Shown one piece after another: positions 48,441 through 60,134 of a DNA stretch of 64,000 bases. The notes under the pieces were generated by a model. That model did not search any database. It was not told where the DNA came from and saw only the letters and a list, made by a program, of their open reading frames with translations. The position numbers and the translations under genes are program-made. Each line of letters begins with the position of its first letter. Within the stretch, counting starts at the first letter, position 1. Source of the stretch: Xiphophorus maculatus (lineage: Eukaryota > Chordata > Actinopteri > Cyprinodontiformes > Poeciliidae); NCBI RefSeq assembly GCF_002775205.1, contig NC_036447.1, positions 21,124,501 to 21,188,500 on the forward strand, written 5' to 3'.

Positions 48441-48640
48441 CGAACTTTTTCTCATTTTATTGCAATGCAAGCACAATACTTTTAATGTGTTTTATTGGGA
48501 CAGACCAACACAAAGCAGTGCATAGTGGTTAAGTGGGAGGAAAATGGAAGTTGTCAGAGGGTTGTTGGAGAAAATTCATGAACACAGCAGACAGGACAAG
48601 GAGGAAGATGTGGAATCGTCCAATCCATCATCTGAAAATG
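48440..48640. mobile_element. End fragment of a Tc1-type element
   Basis: TGTGTTTTATTGGGACAGACCAACACAAAGCAGTGCATAGTGG, with GTGGGAGGAAAATGG, is the subterminal text of a common fish Tc1-like family. It abuts a different Tc1 copy at 48645. Confidence 0.55.
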
Positions 48641-48644
48641 CTTG

Positions 48645-49346
48645 GATGAACGGTTTGCAGATGCAAATGTTATCCCCACCGTTGCTCAAGGAGGTGGTGG
48701 TATTATGATGTGATCAGGCATCACATACGGGCATAGAACACCATTGCACTTCATTGAAGGGAACCTTAATGCACAAAGATATCGGGACAAGATTCTCACC
48801 CCAATTGTTGTGCTGTTTGTGCGCCAGCATGACATCACCTTTCAACATGACAATGCATAACCTCATGTTGCCCGCATCGGCATGGAATTCCTTCAAACGG
48901 AGGACATTGACGTTCTGGACTGGCTTGCATATTCGCCACACATGTCCCCGGTAGAGCATCTTTGGGATGTTCTGGATAGGCGTGTCCAGGACCGTGTTCC
49001 AGTTCCGGGCAATGTGGGTCAGCTCCATGTGGCACTCCAGGAGGAATGGAATAACCTTCCACTGGCCACCATAGACAATCTGATCAACTCCATGCGTTGC
49101 GTTGCTCTGAGAGATGCTGCTGGCGGACACACAAGATATTGAAAAAACTAATTCCTCGACCTGATCCCTATCATGTTCAAAGGCCCGTCAATCCACTATA
49201 ATGGCCATATCACGATGTTATCAATGCCGACATGAAGATCAGTCATTACTGAAAATATATTTTGAGTTTCTCTATATATTGCATAACTCAAATGTTCATA
49301 AAACTCTTATATTTGACATGGGCCATTTATATTTTTGTTCAGTGTA
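48645..49346 (+). pseudogene. Tc1/mariner transposase pseudogene with right inverted repeat
   Basis: One frame runs from about 48645 to the stop at 49140-49142. It covers the C-terminal half of a Tc1-like DDE transposase: the QHDNA catalytic Asp, then SPHMSPVEHLWD with the catalytic Glu 34 residues further on (DD34E spacing), ending in AGGHTRY. Two stops break it: TGA at 48711-48713, probably a former Trp codon, and TAA at 48858-48860. The N-terminal DNA-binding half and first Asp are missing. The right end TATATTTTTGTTCAGTGTA (to 49346) is a terminal-repeat sequence. Transposition would need an intact enzyme elsewhere. It is the best-preserved Tc1 copy in the window. Confidence 0.85.
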
Positions 49347-49349
49347 TTA

Positions 49350-52200
49350 TTTATGCATTCCTTAGTATTTGCAAGTTTACGTGAATATGCGATCAGAGTC
49401 AGATGGAGAGGAGATGTGGGAAAATCTTAGAACTGCACAAAATACAACAAACGAGTTTTTTTCTTAGCTGAGAGTAGCATCATGAGATTGGATATAAAAA
49501 TGAATTTATTTCAAGGATTTGAATAATCTTTCTTTGCTCCTCCAGGCTTTAATGATCAACATTAAAGCCTGAGATGTGCAGAAACTGTTGGCAGAAGATA
49601 TTATTGGTTAGTGTTACTTTCCATAAAGGCTAAAGAATACTTTATCATTTCACTTCTATCATGTCTGAATGTCTGTTTCTATGGTTACCTGTTAATCACT
49701 TTGAAGTGCCCTGTAAATGAATTATGTTGGACAAACAAACTTGCCAAGCCTCGCCCAGACTTAGTAATCATTACTTTATTACATATTTAGAAATAATATG
49801 TTGTGGTGTTGAGAAGAAATGGGAAGGAATGCAAGATGAGGAAAGTTTGACCCACCCACCTTGTACTGGTTTACTAAAGCTCTGCCTCATCATCGTGCCA
49901 CACAGTAACCCGCCCTGACTTGTTAAATGACTGAGTCAATCTCTGGTCAATGAAAATAACCAAATCCTTAAGATGATAAGGATGTCAGCACCCCATGTCA
50001 GCACATGACAAGGAACGAGACATTTGAAATGTTCACCATTACCAACTAAAAGAATTGACTTTTTCAAACTTTTACCAGCTCAGATAGATCACTAAGGATG
50101 GAGAAGTTGGTGTACTCTGCATTACGCCACCACTCAGTGTCTGTGGATTAGACCACACCTGCCCTCCTGCAAACACCTGGCCCTCAAAGCTGCCTTTGTT
50201 CCTGACATGTTGGGTGTTTCCATTTCCTACTTTCCCTTGATGACACACAAAAACTTGCAACATAAATGTAATACAACAGCATTATTGTATTATCTGGTGA
50301 AAAAATGACAATTGCATTTTATTTCTTTTATTCTTTTGCTAAAACCTATTTGAGTATTTGATTCCCATTACTTTTTAAATACCTCCGAATTCACATCACA
50401 GCTTCCTTAAGCATGCTTTGACTAAATCAGATCATTTGAAGTTAGCTCATTTCACAAATTATGCTAAATTGATTGTAACAAAAAGATGAATATTTATTAA
50501 CTTATTTGCACCTAAATATTCGCCTAAAGAAGGAAAAGCTTTGCATTACCAGTAGATAGAGAAGGTGGGGCCAAACATTATTCACATAAAAAGAAGTAAA
50601 GAGCAGAAGAAGAAAGGCATATAATGATGCCCAGTTAAAGAAATATAGTGTAGGAGATGGGTTTTTTTGTGACAATATTCTAAGTAGTAACCATGTTCTT
50701 TGTTCAGAACTTTTCCATTTTTCTGTCAGACCTTACAGACATTTGAGTCTACAGTGAAATTTGGATTTCTCTGAGTGGACCGTTGTGGTTCATGGTGACC
50801 CAAAAATAAGATGAAAATAAGATGAAAGCCACTCGCAACAGCAGGCATTACATTACAACCTTACTCTTCCAAAAAGTATGCATCATAGTCCTTCGAGTGT
50901 ACATTAAACTTTGTCAGAATATCCCAAATATTAAATTAAATAACTCTGTCTCCAGGGCAGGAGCGTCAAAGAATCTGCCCGTCAGATTTTGGTCCCTGGC
51001 CGGCAGATGTGTTTGTGGCTTCCTGTTGAGGATTGTGGTGTGAAGTTCTTGAAATATTTTGAATGTAAATGATTCAACAGTGTAAAAAGATGTCATACTT
51101 GTCAGTAATGTGGCCCAGATGTTGAAGAGGTTTGGTTCTAGCACACATAACAATGGAAGTACAAATTATTTCTCGTTATATATATATTCTTAGTAGAAAC
51201 AATCCCGTATCACTTCATGGTTAACCAGTGTTGTCTAGTAACTCATTGCATAGTGGAGCTCACATTTTTTGAGTGTTTTTAAATAAATATCTTGATGACA
51301 TTAATGAATGATTCACTAAGGGGCTACAGGAGCAAAATGTGTATATTTCACCCTGAGGTGGGTTCTGAGTGACTGCTGGGTGACTCTGTGTGTAAGCAGT
51401 AGTCACACTGTGAACAGTTTTTACCGTCTTTTATGAACCAATGCTGGTAATGTGGGCTATTATCTGACCTTACTTTAAACGTGACTCTGCCTTTGACTTT
51501 CTTTTATATAAAAAACATTGTAACTGTAAACTCCAGCCCCAAAATTTAATAGAAACAAATTAAACTGAGTTTATTTTGCACTCAAAGTGTCAGGAGGACC
51601 TGTTACCACGCTAAGTTTTGCCTTTCCGTTTATGTGATTAAAGATTTTGTCATTTAATATGATTAAATGGAGTCTGGGTTTAATTTAGAATGAATGTTAC
51701 GGCGTTTTACCCTCTTTTGACCACAAGTATGTTAAGGTAGCCCCTATTTATTTTATTTATGTATTTTTGCAGTTAAGAAATCATTTAAGACATGCAGGAA
51801 ATTAGTGCTTCTGACTCGTTTCAAAGCCAACTTCAACTTTCAATACTTCTGTTCAGCTAAGGGTATTTCTATTGTATTCTGTCTTTAAGCGATGCATTGT
51901 TATTGTTTGTTTTGAGAAATAAATGAACTCATGTCATATTCTATCTTCTGCCAACTTGATGGTAAACAGAGGGTTAAAAGTGATGTCAGATTCAGAAATA
52001 GACTAAAAGGAAGGATTTCCAGATGTGTTTTGCTTTCTGATAATGAAAGCCTGATAATTTATCAATAAGAGAATTAAGAGTTTGGGAATTAAGCCTTTAT
52101 AAAACACAGTTTTTGTGAGTAAAATCACAAGGTGGACATAAAATGGATGTTTGGCAATTTGATTGTGGTTCCACCAACCTTCACTCACTTGGCAATCCTC
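49350..52200. other. Intergenic, no gene recognised
   Basis: AT-rich sequence with short uninformative open frames. No supported feature. Confidence 0.45.
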
Positions 52201-53215
52201 GCACCTTAAATTCCAGGAGAAGATTACAGCCCACCTAAAGACTTCAACCTCATCGCCCAACAGGTCAAATCACCGATTTACTGTTTGCTGGCCCATGCAA
52301 AAAGCCCCACGCGCCAGACCCCAACACTAGACAACCCCTTCACCAGTGACCCACCCGTCGTGCCGCCAAGCGGAGCCACAAGATGGCGCCCAACATAGTG
52401 TGTTACTTTATGTTGGGCTGGGTGATGTACTGTTACAGTGTAAGAAGGCCACAGTCACAGAGTTACAGGTCAAGAGGTCACTGCTTCACCTTGACTATTT
52501 GAGTGCTGGTAATACAACTGAGTGGGTTTAGCGTTAAACTGATGTAAAAAGGAAACACTGACGGCATATTTCAGCAAGAGGCTTGGCCTGATAAACAGCA
52601 GTTCAGGAAAAATGGACTCATCTTTTATGACCTTTACTCTGGATTTACGTACAAAATTAGAAAGATAAGTTTAAGTACTTTGCATTTAGTGTGAAAGAGG
52701 CGCTGATGTGCTCCAAACATGACTACATGAAGCTCCTCTGAGAGAGTTAAAAATTGCAGTGAGATCTTCTGTTGTTGTCTATTATTACTCCATCAGTTGA
52801 GAATTTTGATCCCCTCAAAGGATTTCTCTGAAATTTCAGGCCAGGCTTGCACAAGGGAAACATAGTCCATCAGCTTCAGACAAGGCTGTCCACCCAGAAT
52901 GGCTCTCTGGTGTTTTGGCATCAATCTAAGTTAATAAAAGTGGTCCGAATCCTGCAAAGATAACACCTGTTTCCACAATGACTTTCTTGTTTAGTTAGTC
53001 ACTGTTTGCATTGTGTCATCCTGCGGGTTTCTGACCTCAGCTGTGTGTGTGTGTGTTCTTGTTTCTAGGTGACAGGAGTTACAAAAACTCTATGTTACGG
53101 TGCTGAGAAGCTGCTGGGGCCAAGATTAGTCAACCATTTGGGTGTGTCTTTCTTAAAAAAAAATTTTAAAACCCTCAGGGCAAACTATGTGGTCATTTTT
53201 TATTTTATTTTAGCC
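52200..53215. other. Intergenic, weak exon-like pieces only
   Basis: Segments 52217-52263 (TTCCAG| ... CAACAG|GTCAAA) and 53069-53141 (TTTCTAG| ... TTTGG|GTGTGT) are open and splice-framed, but short and unrecognised. A short GT run lies at 53043-53056. Confidence 0.25.
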
Positions 53216-53217
53216 AT

Positions 53218-54310
53218 TTACAGTGTCTTGCAAAAGTTCTCAACTCCTTAAAGATTTCCACAGGTTAACACATTACAAGTAGAAATGTAATCTAATTTTA
53301 AGGGATTTTACAGACTGGTATATAAAGTTTTTGACCCCTACAAATGTATCAGATCATCTGAGGAAAACATTCAGAACAAAGTTATAAAGCAGTTGAGAAA
53401 AAAATAAACCTAACCCACAAAAAAAACAAACTAACTACCCCTAAGCCTGTTACCCCTTGTCGACCAAGACTACCATTGAGTTTTTGACAACTGGTTATCA
53501 ATCTGCATCAATGTGGAAAAATTTTGACTTACTCTGCTTTGTAGGATGGTAAGGTGGACGTGTTAGAGCCTTTATTCTGTCTAGCAGAGTTGATGGGTCC
53601 ATTAAGTCCTCTGGACCCTGAAGCAGCAAAGCTGGACCAGACCATCACACCACTACCATGTTTGACTGCGACCTTGATGTTTATTTTTCTGAAATGCTGC
53701 ATTAGTTTTACTCAACAGGTTATGAGACACACATTCTAAAAATCTCCACCTTCATCAATCCACAAAATATTGTTCCAAAAGTATGAAAGAGGATCCGCAA
53801 GATGTTTTTTTATTCTTTGGCAAATATGACACAAGGTTTTGTTCTGCTTTTGTTTAGTAGTGCTTTTGCCTTGGAGCTCTTCCATGAAGGACTGTCTTTT
53901 TCTTTTTATTAACACATGAACTCTGACCTCAACTAAAGCATGTGAGGCCGGCAGTGCTTCAGATCTGGTTCTGGGTTTTCTTGTGACCCTCCGGATGAGT
54001 CATGGATGCATTCTTGGACTGGGATTCATCACTTTTCCATGTTTTGGCCCTTTGTGGATAATGGCTCTAACTGTGGTTTGCTGATGTCCCAAATCTTAAG
54101 AAATGGCCTAATAGACCTTTAATTATAGAGATAGACATCAATGACTTTGTTTCTTTTCTGCTCTTCGGATTGATGCATGATAAACTGCTTCTTGAGATCT
54201 TTTACAATACTTCATGTTGTCAGAAAGGTTTTAATTAAGGGATAAATAAATTCTACAGTTTGTGATTGCATGTTGCTGGTAAGGTTTTCCCCAGCTTTTC
54301 AATAAGTGCA
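53218..54310 (-). mobile_element. Tc1-type DNA transposon relic
   Basis: The left end TACAGTGTCTTGCAAAAGTTCTCAAC matches the terminal style of a fish Tc1-like family. The interior retains recognisable dispersed-element text (CTTTGTGGATAATGGCTCTAAC, then GTGGTTTGCTGATGTCCCAAATC), oriented so that any ancestral coding strand is minus. No open frame survives. Exact family and right boundary are uncertain. Confidence 0.55.
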
Positions 54311-54836
54311 ATTAATGACATTTAAATGATAATTTATCTTGGTAATATTACTTCCACACATGGGTTAAGCTGTTGTGGATAGCTTTTTCTAACTTAAAAA
54401 ATGAAACAGGGGCTTTACAAGACATTATGACCAACTTTGTGTCCGTCTATCACATCAAAATCCAAGACAACACTTTGAAATATCTTGTTCTAATTTGATT
54501 AAATGTGATATAGTATGGAGAGAGTGAATATATGTAAGGCCATGTAACTTTTATACTAAAATTTGAAGCAGCTGAATGGCCTTTCCTCCAGATCCTAATA
54601 CTTTCCAGACTCCGACTCTTGACTATTGTTCACCCTTTTCCTGACAGCAGCCTGATTACGTAAGACAGATTTCCTAAAAAGAAAAAAGAAAAGAAAAAGA
54701 AAAAGCTCCACATCCCACCTCCCAAAAAGTGCAGCTGTTGCCATGGTGACTGCATAAACACAGAACTATGTCATGGAAAAGCAATGTCAAAGTGAAGTCA
54801 AAGAAAATAGACTAACTCTTATCTCAACCAGCAGAT

Positions 54837-54842
54837 TTTATT
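54837..54842 (-). terminator. Keratin gene poly(A) signal
   Basis: TTTATT on the plus strand is AATAAA on the minus strand, about 210 nt past the keratin stop at 55051. Confidence 0.55.
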
Positions 54843-54983
54843 TGGCAAACGAGTCTTACATGAGAACACACACAAACACACACACAGTACTGTACATTGA
54901 GTCTTCTTCTTCACCAAGGTTTTCTTTTTGGGAATCTTTCGTACAGTTTTTCATCTCATTGTAACAGCTTTTACTAAACGGAT

Positions 54984-55013
54984 AGTGTGTGTGGGCGTGT
55001 GTGTGTGTGTGTG
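54984..55013. repeat. (GT)n microsatellite in the keratin 3' UTR
   Basis: A GT array with one GGC interruption, just downstream of the keratin stop codon. Confidence 0.9.
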
Positions 55014-55050
55014 AGAGTCTGAGAACAGCTTGTCCTGCCAGTCGGGCCAT

Positions 55051-57705
55051 CTAACGCACAGTTGTAGTTGTGGACACTGAGCCTCCTGCGCCAAAGAGAA
55101 TAATTATTACAGGAAATTTATTGAATTTATTGAATTTATTCAAGGCTATCGTAAAAGTGTTTGTGCAGGTCTGTGTCTCTTACCTGTGCCAATTGGTCTG
55201 AAATGATGACAAGAAGAGAGAGAAGTTTAAGAAAACATCCATTGAGGACACATTACATGTTTCTTTATTTGGTGTAAAAGGATTTTTTTTTTTTAAAGTC
55301 AACGCACCTTGTTCACCTTGGTTTACTTGGACTCTTCCGAATCCAGCAGCTTCCTGTAGGTGGCGATCTCCTGCTCCAGCCTGGTCTTGATGTCCAGCAG
55401 CATCTTGTATTCCTGGCCCTGCTGTTCGATGCTAGCACGCACGTTGGAGAGCTCTGCCTCCAGCATGTTGATGGTGTTCTGGTAGCCGCAGAGCATGGAG
55501 CTGTAGCGGGCCTCTGTTTCTGCTAACGTATGTTCCAGAGCCCCTTTCTGTCACAGGACAGAAGAAGAAAAAAAAAAAAACAGAAAGGTATTCGTTATTG
55601 TTTCTTCTTGCGATAAAGTCTCGGGGTATTAAAGTCTTTTCATTGGGTTTTCCGGCTGTTTTGAGTTATCTTCTGCTGCAGCCACACCCTGGATGCGGCA
55701 GGTTCATACACAAAGGCATGGCTGTTTGCTTTGCAGCTCCTCTGTCTTTATGAGAGGATAAAGAGCAGCTGGGTTTAAATGGGATTCTGCATGTATTTAT
55801 GTGTTTGCAGCAGGGAGGTTTGTTTCAGGGAGTGGCGAGTGACTAACACCATCTGGGCACAGATAACCCACAGGATTACAATTTTTTCTGCATTCCTTCA
55901 GCTTTCCTCAAACTTTCTTTTTTTTTAACAACTTTCAAAATTTGAACAGATGTCTGTGAAATGTCTTCCTGCAAAGGAACTCCTCCCTTCCCCACTGCTA
56001 ACTTCATTCCTCCAGGAAAGCCTCCGCTCTAGCTTATCCTCCCTTCATTACTTTCTGTCTCTTCCCTCATTTTGCCCTGACCAGGCTTGGATCTGGGAAG
56101 TTTTGCTTAGATAAGGCAGTGAGTGGTTTGAGGGTTTCAGGGGCTGGTTTTTGCTCACCATGCTGAGTTGGGACTGTAGCTCGATCTCCAGACCCTGGAG
56201 TGTGCGCCGCAAGTCACTGATCTCTGTCTTGGACGTCTGGATGGTTTCTGTGCTTATGGCCACCTCCTTGTTCAGGGCTGTCGACTGGATAGAAAAAAAA
56301 CACACTCACATTCGTAAGTCTCTATGATTGTGAAGTTTAAATACAGACTGCAGAGGGAACGAGCCTCCAAACATTTACATTAACTTGTTTGTTTGTGGGA
56401 ACTTCTCCTCACCTTCTCATTAAACCAGGCCTCCTGGTCCCGACGATGTTTATCTGTGATGGCTTCATACTGGGCGCGGATCTCCTCCATGACTTTGTTC
56501 AGGTCTTGCTGAGGTGCGGCGTCCACCTCTACGTTGACTGTGCCGGTGAGCTGAGAGCGCATTGCTGCGAGTTCCTGAAAGAGTTAGGGACGGCACGGAT
56601 TAGATCTGTTCTGCTTCCCTGTGTAGGGCTGTAGAAGAGATGTTCGGTGTTAGCCACCTCTGCGTGGTTCTTCTTCAGGTAGGCGAGCTCATCCTGCAGG
56701 CCTTCGATCTGCATCTCCAGGTCGGCCTTGGTCAGGGTGGTCTGGTCCAGCAGGCGGCGGAGGTTGGCGATGTCAGCCTCGACGGACTGGCGCATCATCA
56801 ACTCGTGTTCGAATCTAATCAGGTCATAGAAATCCAGATCATCAACATGGAGCAATTGGTACCAGTAAAGAGTGCTTGTTGGACCTCATTTGAAAGCTTT
56901 GTCTTACTTGGTTTTGAAGTCATCTGCTGCCAGTTTGGAGTTATCAATCTGAAGCAGGATGTTGGCATTTCCAATGGTGGCAGCGTTGATCTGGAGAGAA
57001 AGCAACAAATGAATACTTAGGATTCTTTGAACTGTTCATTAAAAGTCACATGACTTGGACTGGTTTTGATTTTGATCTACAAGTGAAACTGCAGAGTTAA
57101 AAAGATATTTCATGTACTCTGACTTCTTATGTACTGAGTGAACTTTTGTAGACCCAGAAAATGTAAAACATGTCTTTAAGACTCCTAAACCTTCTGCAGG
57201 ACATCAGGTTCTGCATCCTATCAAAGCTCCACCTCATAATCATTAACAACCATGCAAATATTTGACTTGCAAAGGCCGCAACACTCCATACCTTGTCTTT
57301 CAGATCGTTGATGATGGCCCAGTAGTGGCTGTAGTCCTTCACTGCTGCTGGGCCCTTCTTCTCGTAGTACTCTCTGATCTGCTTCTCCAGCTTGGCATTG
57401 GCCGCCTCCAGGGAGCGCACCTTCTCCAGGTAGTTGGCCAGACGATCGTTCAGGTTCTGCATGGTGGCCTTCTCGTTCAGGTGGACGGTGCTCTGGTCCA
57501 GGCCTTTGGACAGATCAAAACCCCCTCCCATGCCGCCGAACCCAGAGGAGACCATCCGGGCGCTGGACGAGGAGATGCGGGGCCCACTCCTGAAGCTGAG
57601 GCCGGACACGCTGTGGGCCTTGTGGGGGGCAGCGCTGGAAGTGTAGCTGCGGGTCTGTTTGGTGACGACCGAGGGGCCGCTGCCGAAGCTCTGCTGGTAA
57701 AACAT
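55051..57705 (-). CDS. Type I (acidic) keratin, 8 exons
   Basis: Exons in transcript order: 57705-57292, 56990-56908, 56814-56658, 56574-56413, 56284-56159, 55547-55327, 55197-55184 and 55085-55051. Exons 2-6 are 83, 157, 162, 126 and 221 nt, the conserved size series of type I keratin genes as I recall it. The protein is 403 residues: a Ser/Gly head (1-76), then a rod from about 78 to 383 opening with [16 protein letters not shown] and closing with [13 protein letters not shown], then a short tail ending [11 protein letters not shown]. The tail depends on exon 7, only 14 nt long. Reading through exon 6 instead would stop at once, because its donor (AA|GTAAAC) supplies a TAA. The product pairs with a type II keratin to build cytoplasmic intermediate filaments in epithelia. 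The rod fits K13/K15/K17-like acidic keratins better than K18. I give no symbol because fish type I keratins are lineage-specific. Confidence 0.92.
55184..55197 (-). other. 14-nt keratin microexon (exon 7)
   Basis: On the minus strand, CATTTCAG|ACCAATTGGCACAG|GTAAGAG. It connects the phase-2 end of exon 6 to exon 8 and adds K-P-I-G-T-G across its borders. Both splice sites are strong by eye. Confidence 0.75.
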
Positions 57706-57850
57706 GATGGCTGGATATCTGCTGGTCAGGAGACGACGCGAGGAGAGAGGACCGTTAGGCAGCTGTGAACTGAGTGGCTCTGTGGAGTTTGATAGCGGGA
57801 GGCAGGCTGTTGATATAGTGCAGGCTGGAGGCGGGACTGGACTGGAGCAA
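57706..57850 (-). promoter_or_regulatory. Keratin promoter and 5' UTR
   Basis: A TATA-like CTATATCA lies at 57819-57812 on the minus strand, about 110 nt upstream of the start codon, which leaves room for a 5' UTR of roughly 80 nt. GC-rich GGAGGCGGGAC (plus strand 57827-57837) lies just upstream. Confidence 0.5.
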
Positions 57851-59225
57851 AGAGGTGGGGAGGGAGGAAAGAGGGAGGTTTCCTCACTACTTTATCCCTG
57901 GGCTTGGCAGAATCACCATTTGTTTTCTTTTAAAGGCCAGGGTTTGGTTTCTTTCCACTCCTGTGAGGAAACCGTTGTGGAATGTGTGAGAGGGTTCTGC
58001 TGGTTTGGATCTCATCTAGGATTTCTGCATGTGCTGCTGTCTCTATGCATGTATGAGGCATTCCTAAATACCTGCAGGCTTCGACTTGAACATGCCAGTC
58101 ATTTGGCATCTCTGTGCAAATAGACGAGGTATAGATTTACTGTCTTAGTGGCCCGCCGTTAGTCAACATTAACGCTAAGCAGAATGCGAAATGTCTCTTG
58201 GGTTTTATGAAGCCATCATAATGATGATGAACTCCAGAGACAGCTCAGGAAATCTAAAGTTAAACAGCGAGTCTCACTGCAGTTTTTCAAGACATAAAGT
58301 TTTGATCAATCTCTTGTGTGCATCTATAATTTATGAAAGTGATACAAACATGCCAGCAATATACTGTAAAGTTTCTGTCACCCAGAGACAAAAGACATAT
58401 AAATGGACATGGAGCACAGCTTTACAAACCATTGATGTTTGATAAGATGCTTGTTTTATCTTAGTCTGACCTCAGTGTGTCTGATGAAAGGAGCAGGCAG
58501 TTAATGAGCTTTTGATTGATTGTGGCCTGAATAAAGTTTTTCCAGCCTTGAACCACCGGCCTACATTGTTTGTTTGTGCTTTCAGTCAAAGCTGCTCTTC
58601 AGCTCCTCATTGTTCGCTGTATCAAACACAACATCCCCCTCTCAGCCCAGTGCATCCTATGTGTGCATTTCCATATATTCACCGTCCATTTTCAATGGTT
58701 TTGGCTTGAGTTGTGAGCGTCTGCGGTTCTGTTTGTGTTTGGGTATGTGAATGCGTGTGTGAGAAAGAAAGAGATAGTGGAAGAGAAAGAGAGAGAGAGA
58801 GAGAGAGAGATGTATCTTTATCTCCATGTTGGGCTCTGGCCAGTTTCTGTTGCGGAGAAACATCTGGCGTCAGGCAGGGGGTGGGATGATGCCTGGGGTC
58901 AACCCGGGGTCATGAGGAGAAGAGACATATTTTTCTCCTGTACAGTCAGCAAAGTTTCATCAATCTTTCTTAACTTGCTCTATCTGGGCCACCTAAAGAC
59001 CCACTGATAGTTTGGGACAAAGGTTTGTTTCTGGTATGTGTTGACTTACTCCCACCCAAAAAATAAACTTTTTAAGACAGAGTTCACTCTTTAAACAAAT
59101 GACCTACTGTGCTTTAGAGAGCAGCAGCTTTTGCATATACTGTAGGTTTTAAAGCTCAAATCCTGTGATGATAATATTTGCATTTACACCAAATAAATGA
59201 GACATTTAGCTCTAAACTGTACATT
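57850..59225. other. Intergenic upstream of the keratin gene
   Basis: No gene is recognised. A (GA)n tract lies at 58761-58810. Confidence 0.45.
58761..58810. repeat. (GA)n microsatellite, imperfect
   Basis: A purine tract ending in about 14 GA units. Confidence 0.9.
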
Positions 59226-59227
59226 GC

Positions 59228-60130
59228 CCTGTACAGGATTCATAACCCTCAAACCTTTAGTCATTTCCCTGGATGAGTCTGTGCTGTACCCACCTTCTCA
59301 TCTCCTCTGACCAGCTTGCTTGTCTCTGCAAAAGAAAGAAATCCCTTCAGTACAATGCTGCCACCGCCATGTTTTGTGATGTGAATGGTGCGTTCAGAGT
59401 GATTGGCGCTGTTAGTTTTTTGACACGTAGTTTTTTTGACATGCTCAAGTCAAAAATTTTGATTTGTTCACATCTGACAAGAACACATTCTTCCATCTTT
59501 TCTCTGTTTTCTTTACCTTATAGCGATCTCTCTTTCTTCTCTTTCTTTTAGAAATGTCAGATTTGTATAGTGCAAGGATGATAGTTGTCTTGTAAACAGT
59601 TTTCTACTTGAGTTGTGGATCTCTGCAGCCCCTCCAGAGTCACTATAGACCTCTTAGCTGCTTATCTAAGTAATGCTAGGCTGCTCAGCCTGTCAGTTTA
59701 GATGGACATTCAAGTCTTGGTATGTTCGGTTTTGAATGTTGAACTGAACAGCTCTCTTTTGAAAGCTTGGGACACTGTTTTTATACTTTTTTTTACCTTT
59801 TTCCTGACCTGTTTTCTGAGTTTCCTGGTCTTCCTGATGCCGTTTGTTCACCAATTTTCTCTGCCAGGCCTCAGAGGGCTTCACAACTGGATTTAGATTT
59901 AACTTACATCACAAACTGGTGGATTCTTACTAGTGAACGTAGGTGGTGGTACTGGATTTGATTTAGGAGTATCTAAACAAAGGGGGGTGGATACAAGTGA
60001 ACAGGACATGTTTCCAATTTTATTTTTTACACCAATTAGAAAACTATAAATTTTCCTTCCACGTTACAATTATGAACCACTTTCTGCTGGCCTGTTGCAA
60101 AAAGTCCAAGTAAATGACAGCAATGTCTGT
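59228..60130 (-). mobile_element. Tc1-like DNA transposon relic, transposase on the minus strand
   Basis: Read on the minus strand, bits of the N-terminal helix-turn-helix of a Tc1-like transposase survive (59884-59693) behind the characteristic GAAGCCCTCTGAGGCC leader. Further along, the CATGGCGGTGGCAGCATTG stretch (59376-59357) matches the catalytic core region. The left side shows GACCAGCTTGCTTGTCTCTGC on the plus strand. The 3' flank GTTACAATTATGAACCACTTTCTGCTGGCC (60063-60093) is typical subterminal sequence. Several frameshifts make it inactive. Confidence 0.75.
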
Positions 60131-60134
60131 GTTT

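Noticed and set aside
48714-49130. 138-codon minus-strand frame
   Set aside because: Antisense of the Tc1 transposase pseudogene, whose plus-strand frame carries the DD34E motifs.
55323-55325. TAA as the keratin stop codon
   Set aside because: It lies within the exon-6 splice donor. Using the donor recovers the 221-nt exon size, an in-phase 14-nt exon and a plausible tail.
57262-57768. 168-codon plus-strand open frame opposite keratin exon 1
   Set aside because: It is antisense to a well-supported keratin exon and reflects the codon structure of that exon. It has no domain of its own.
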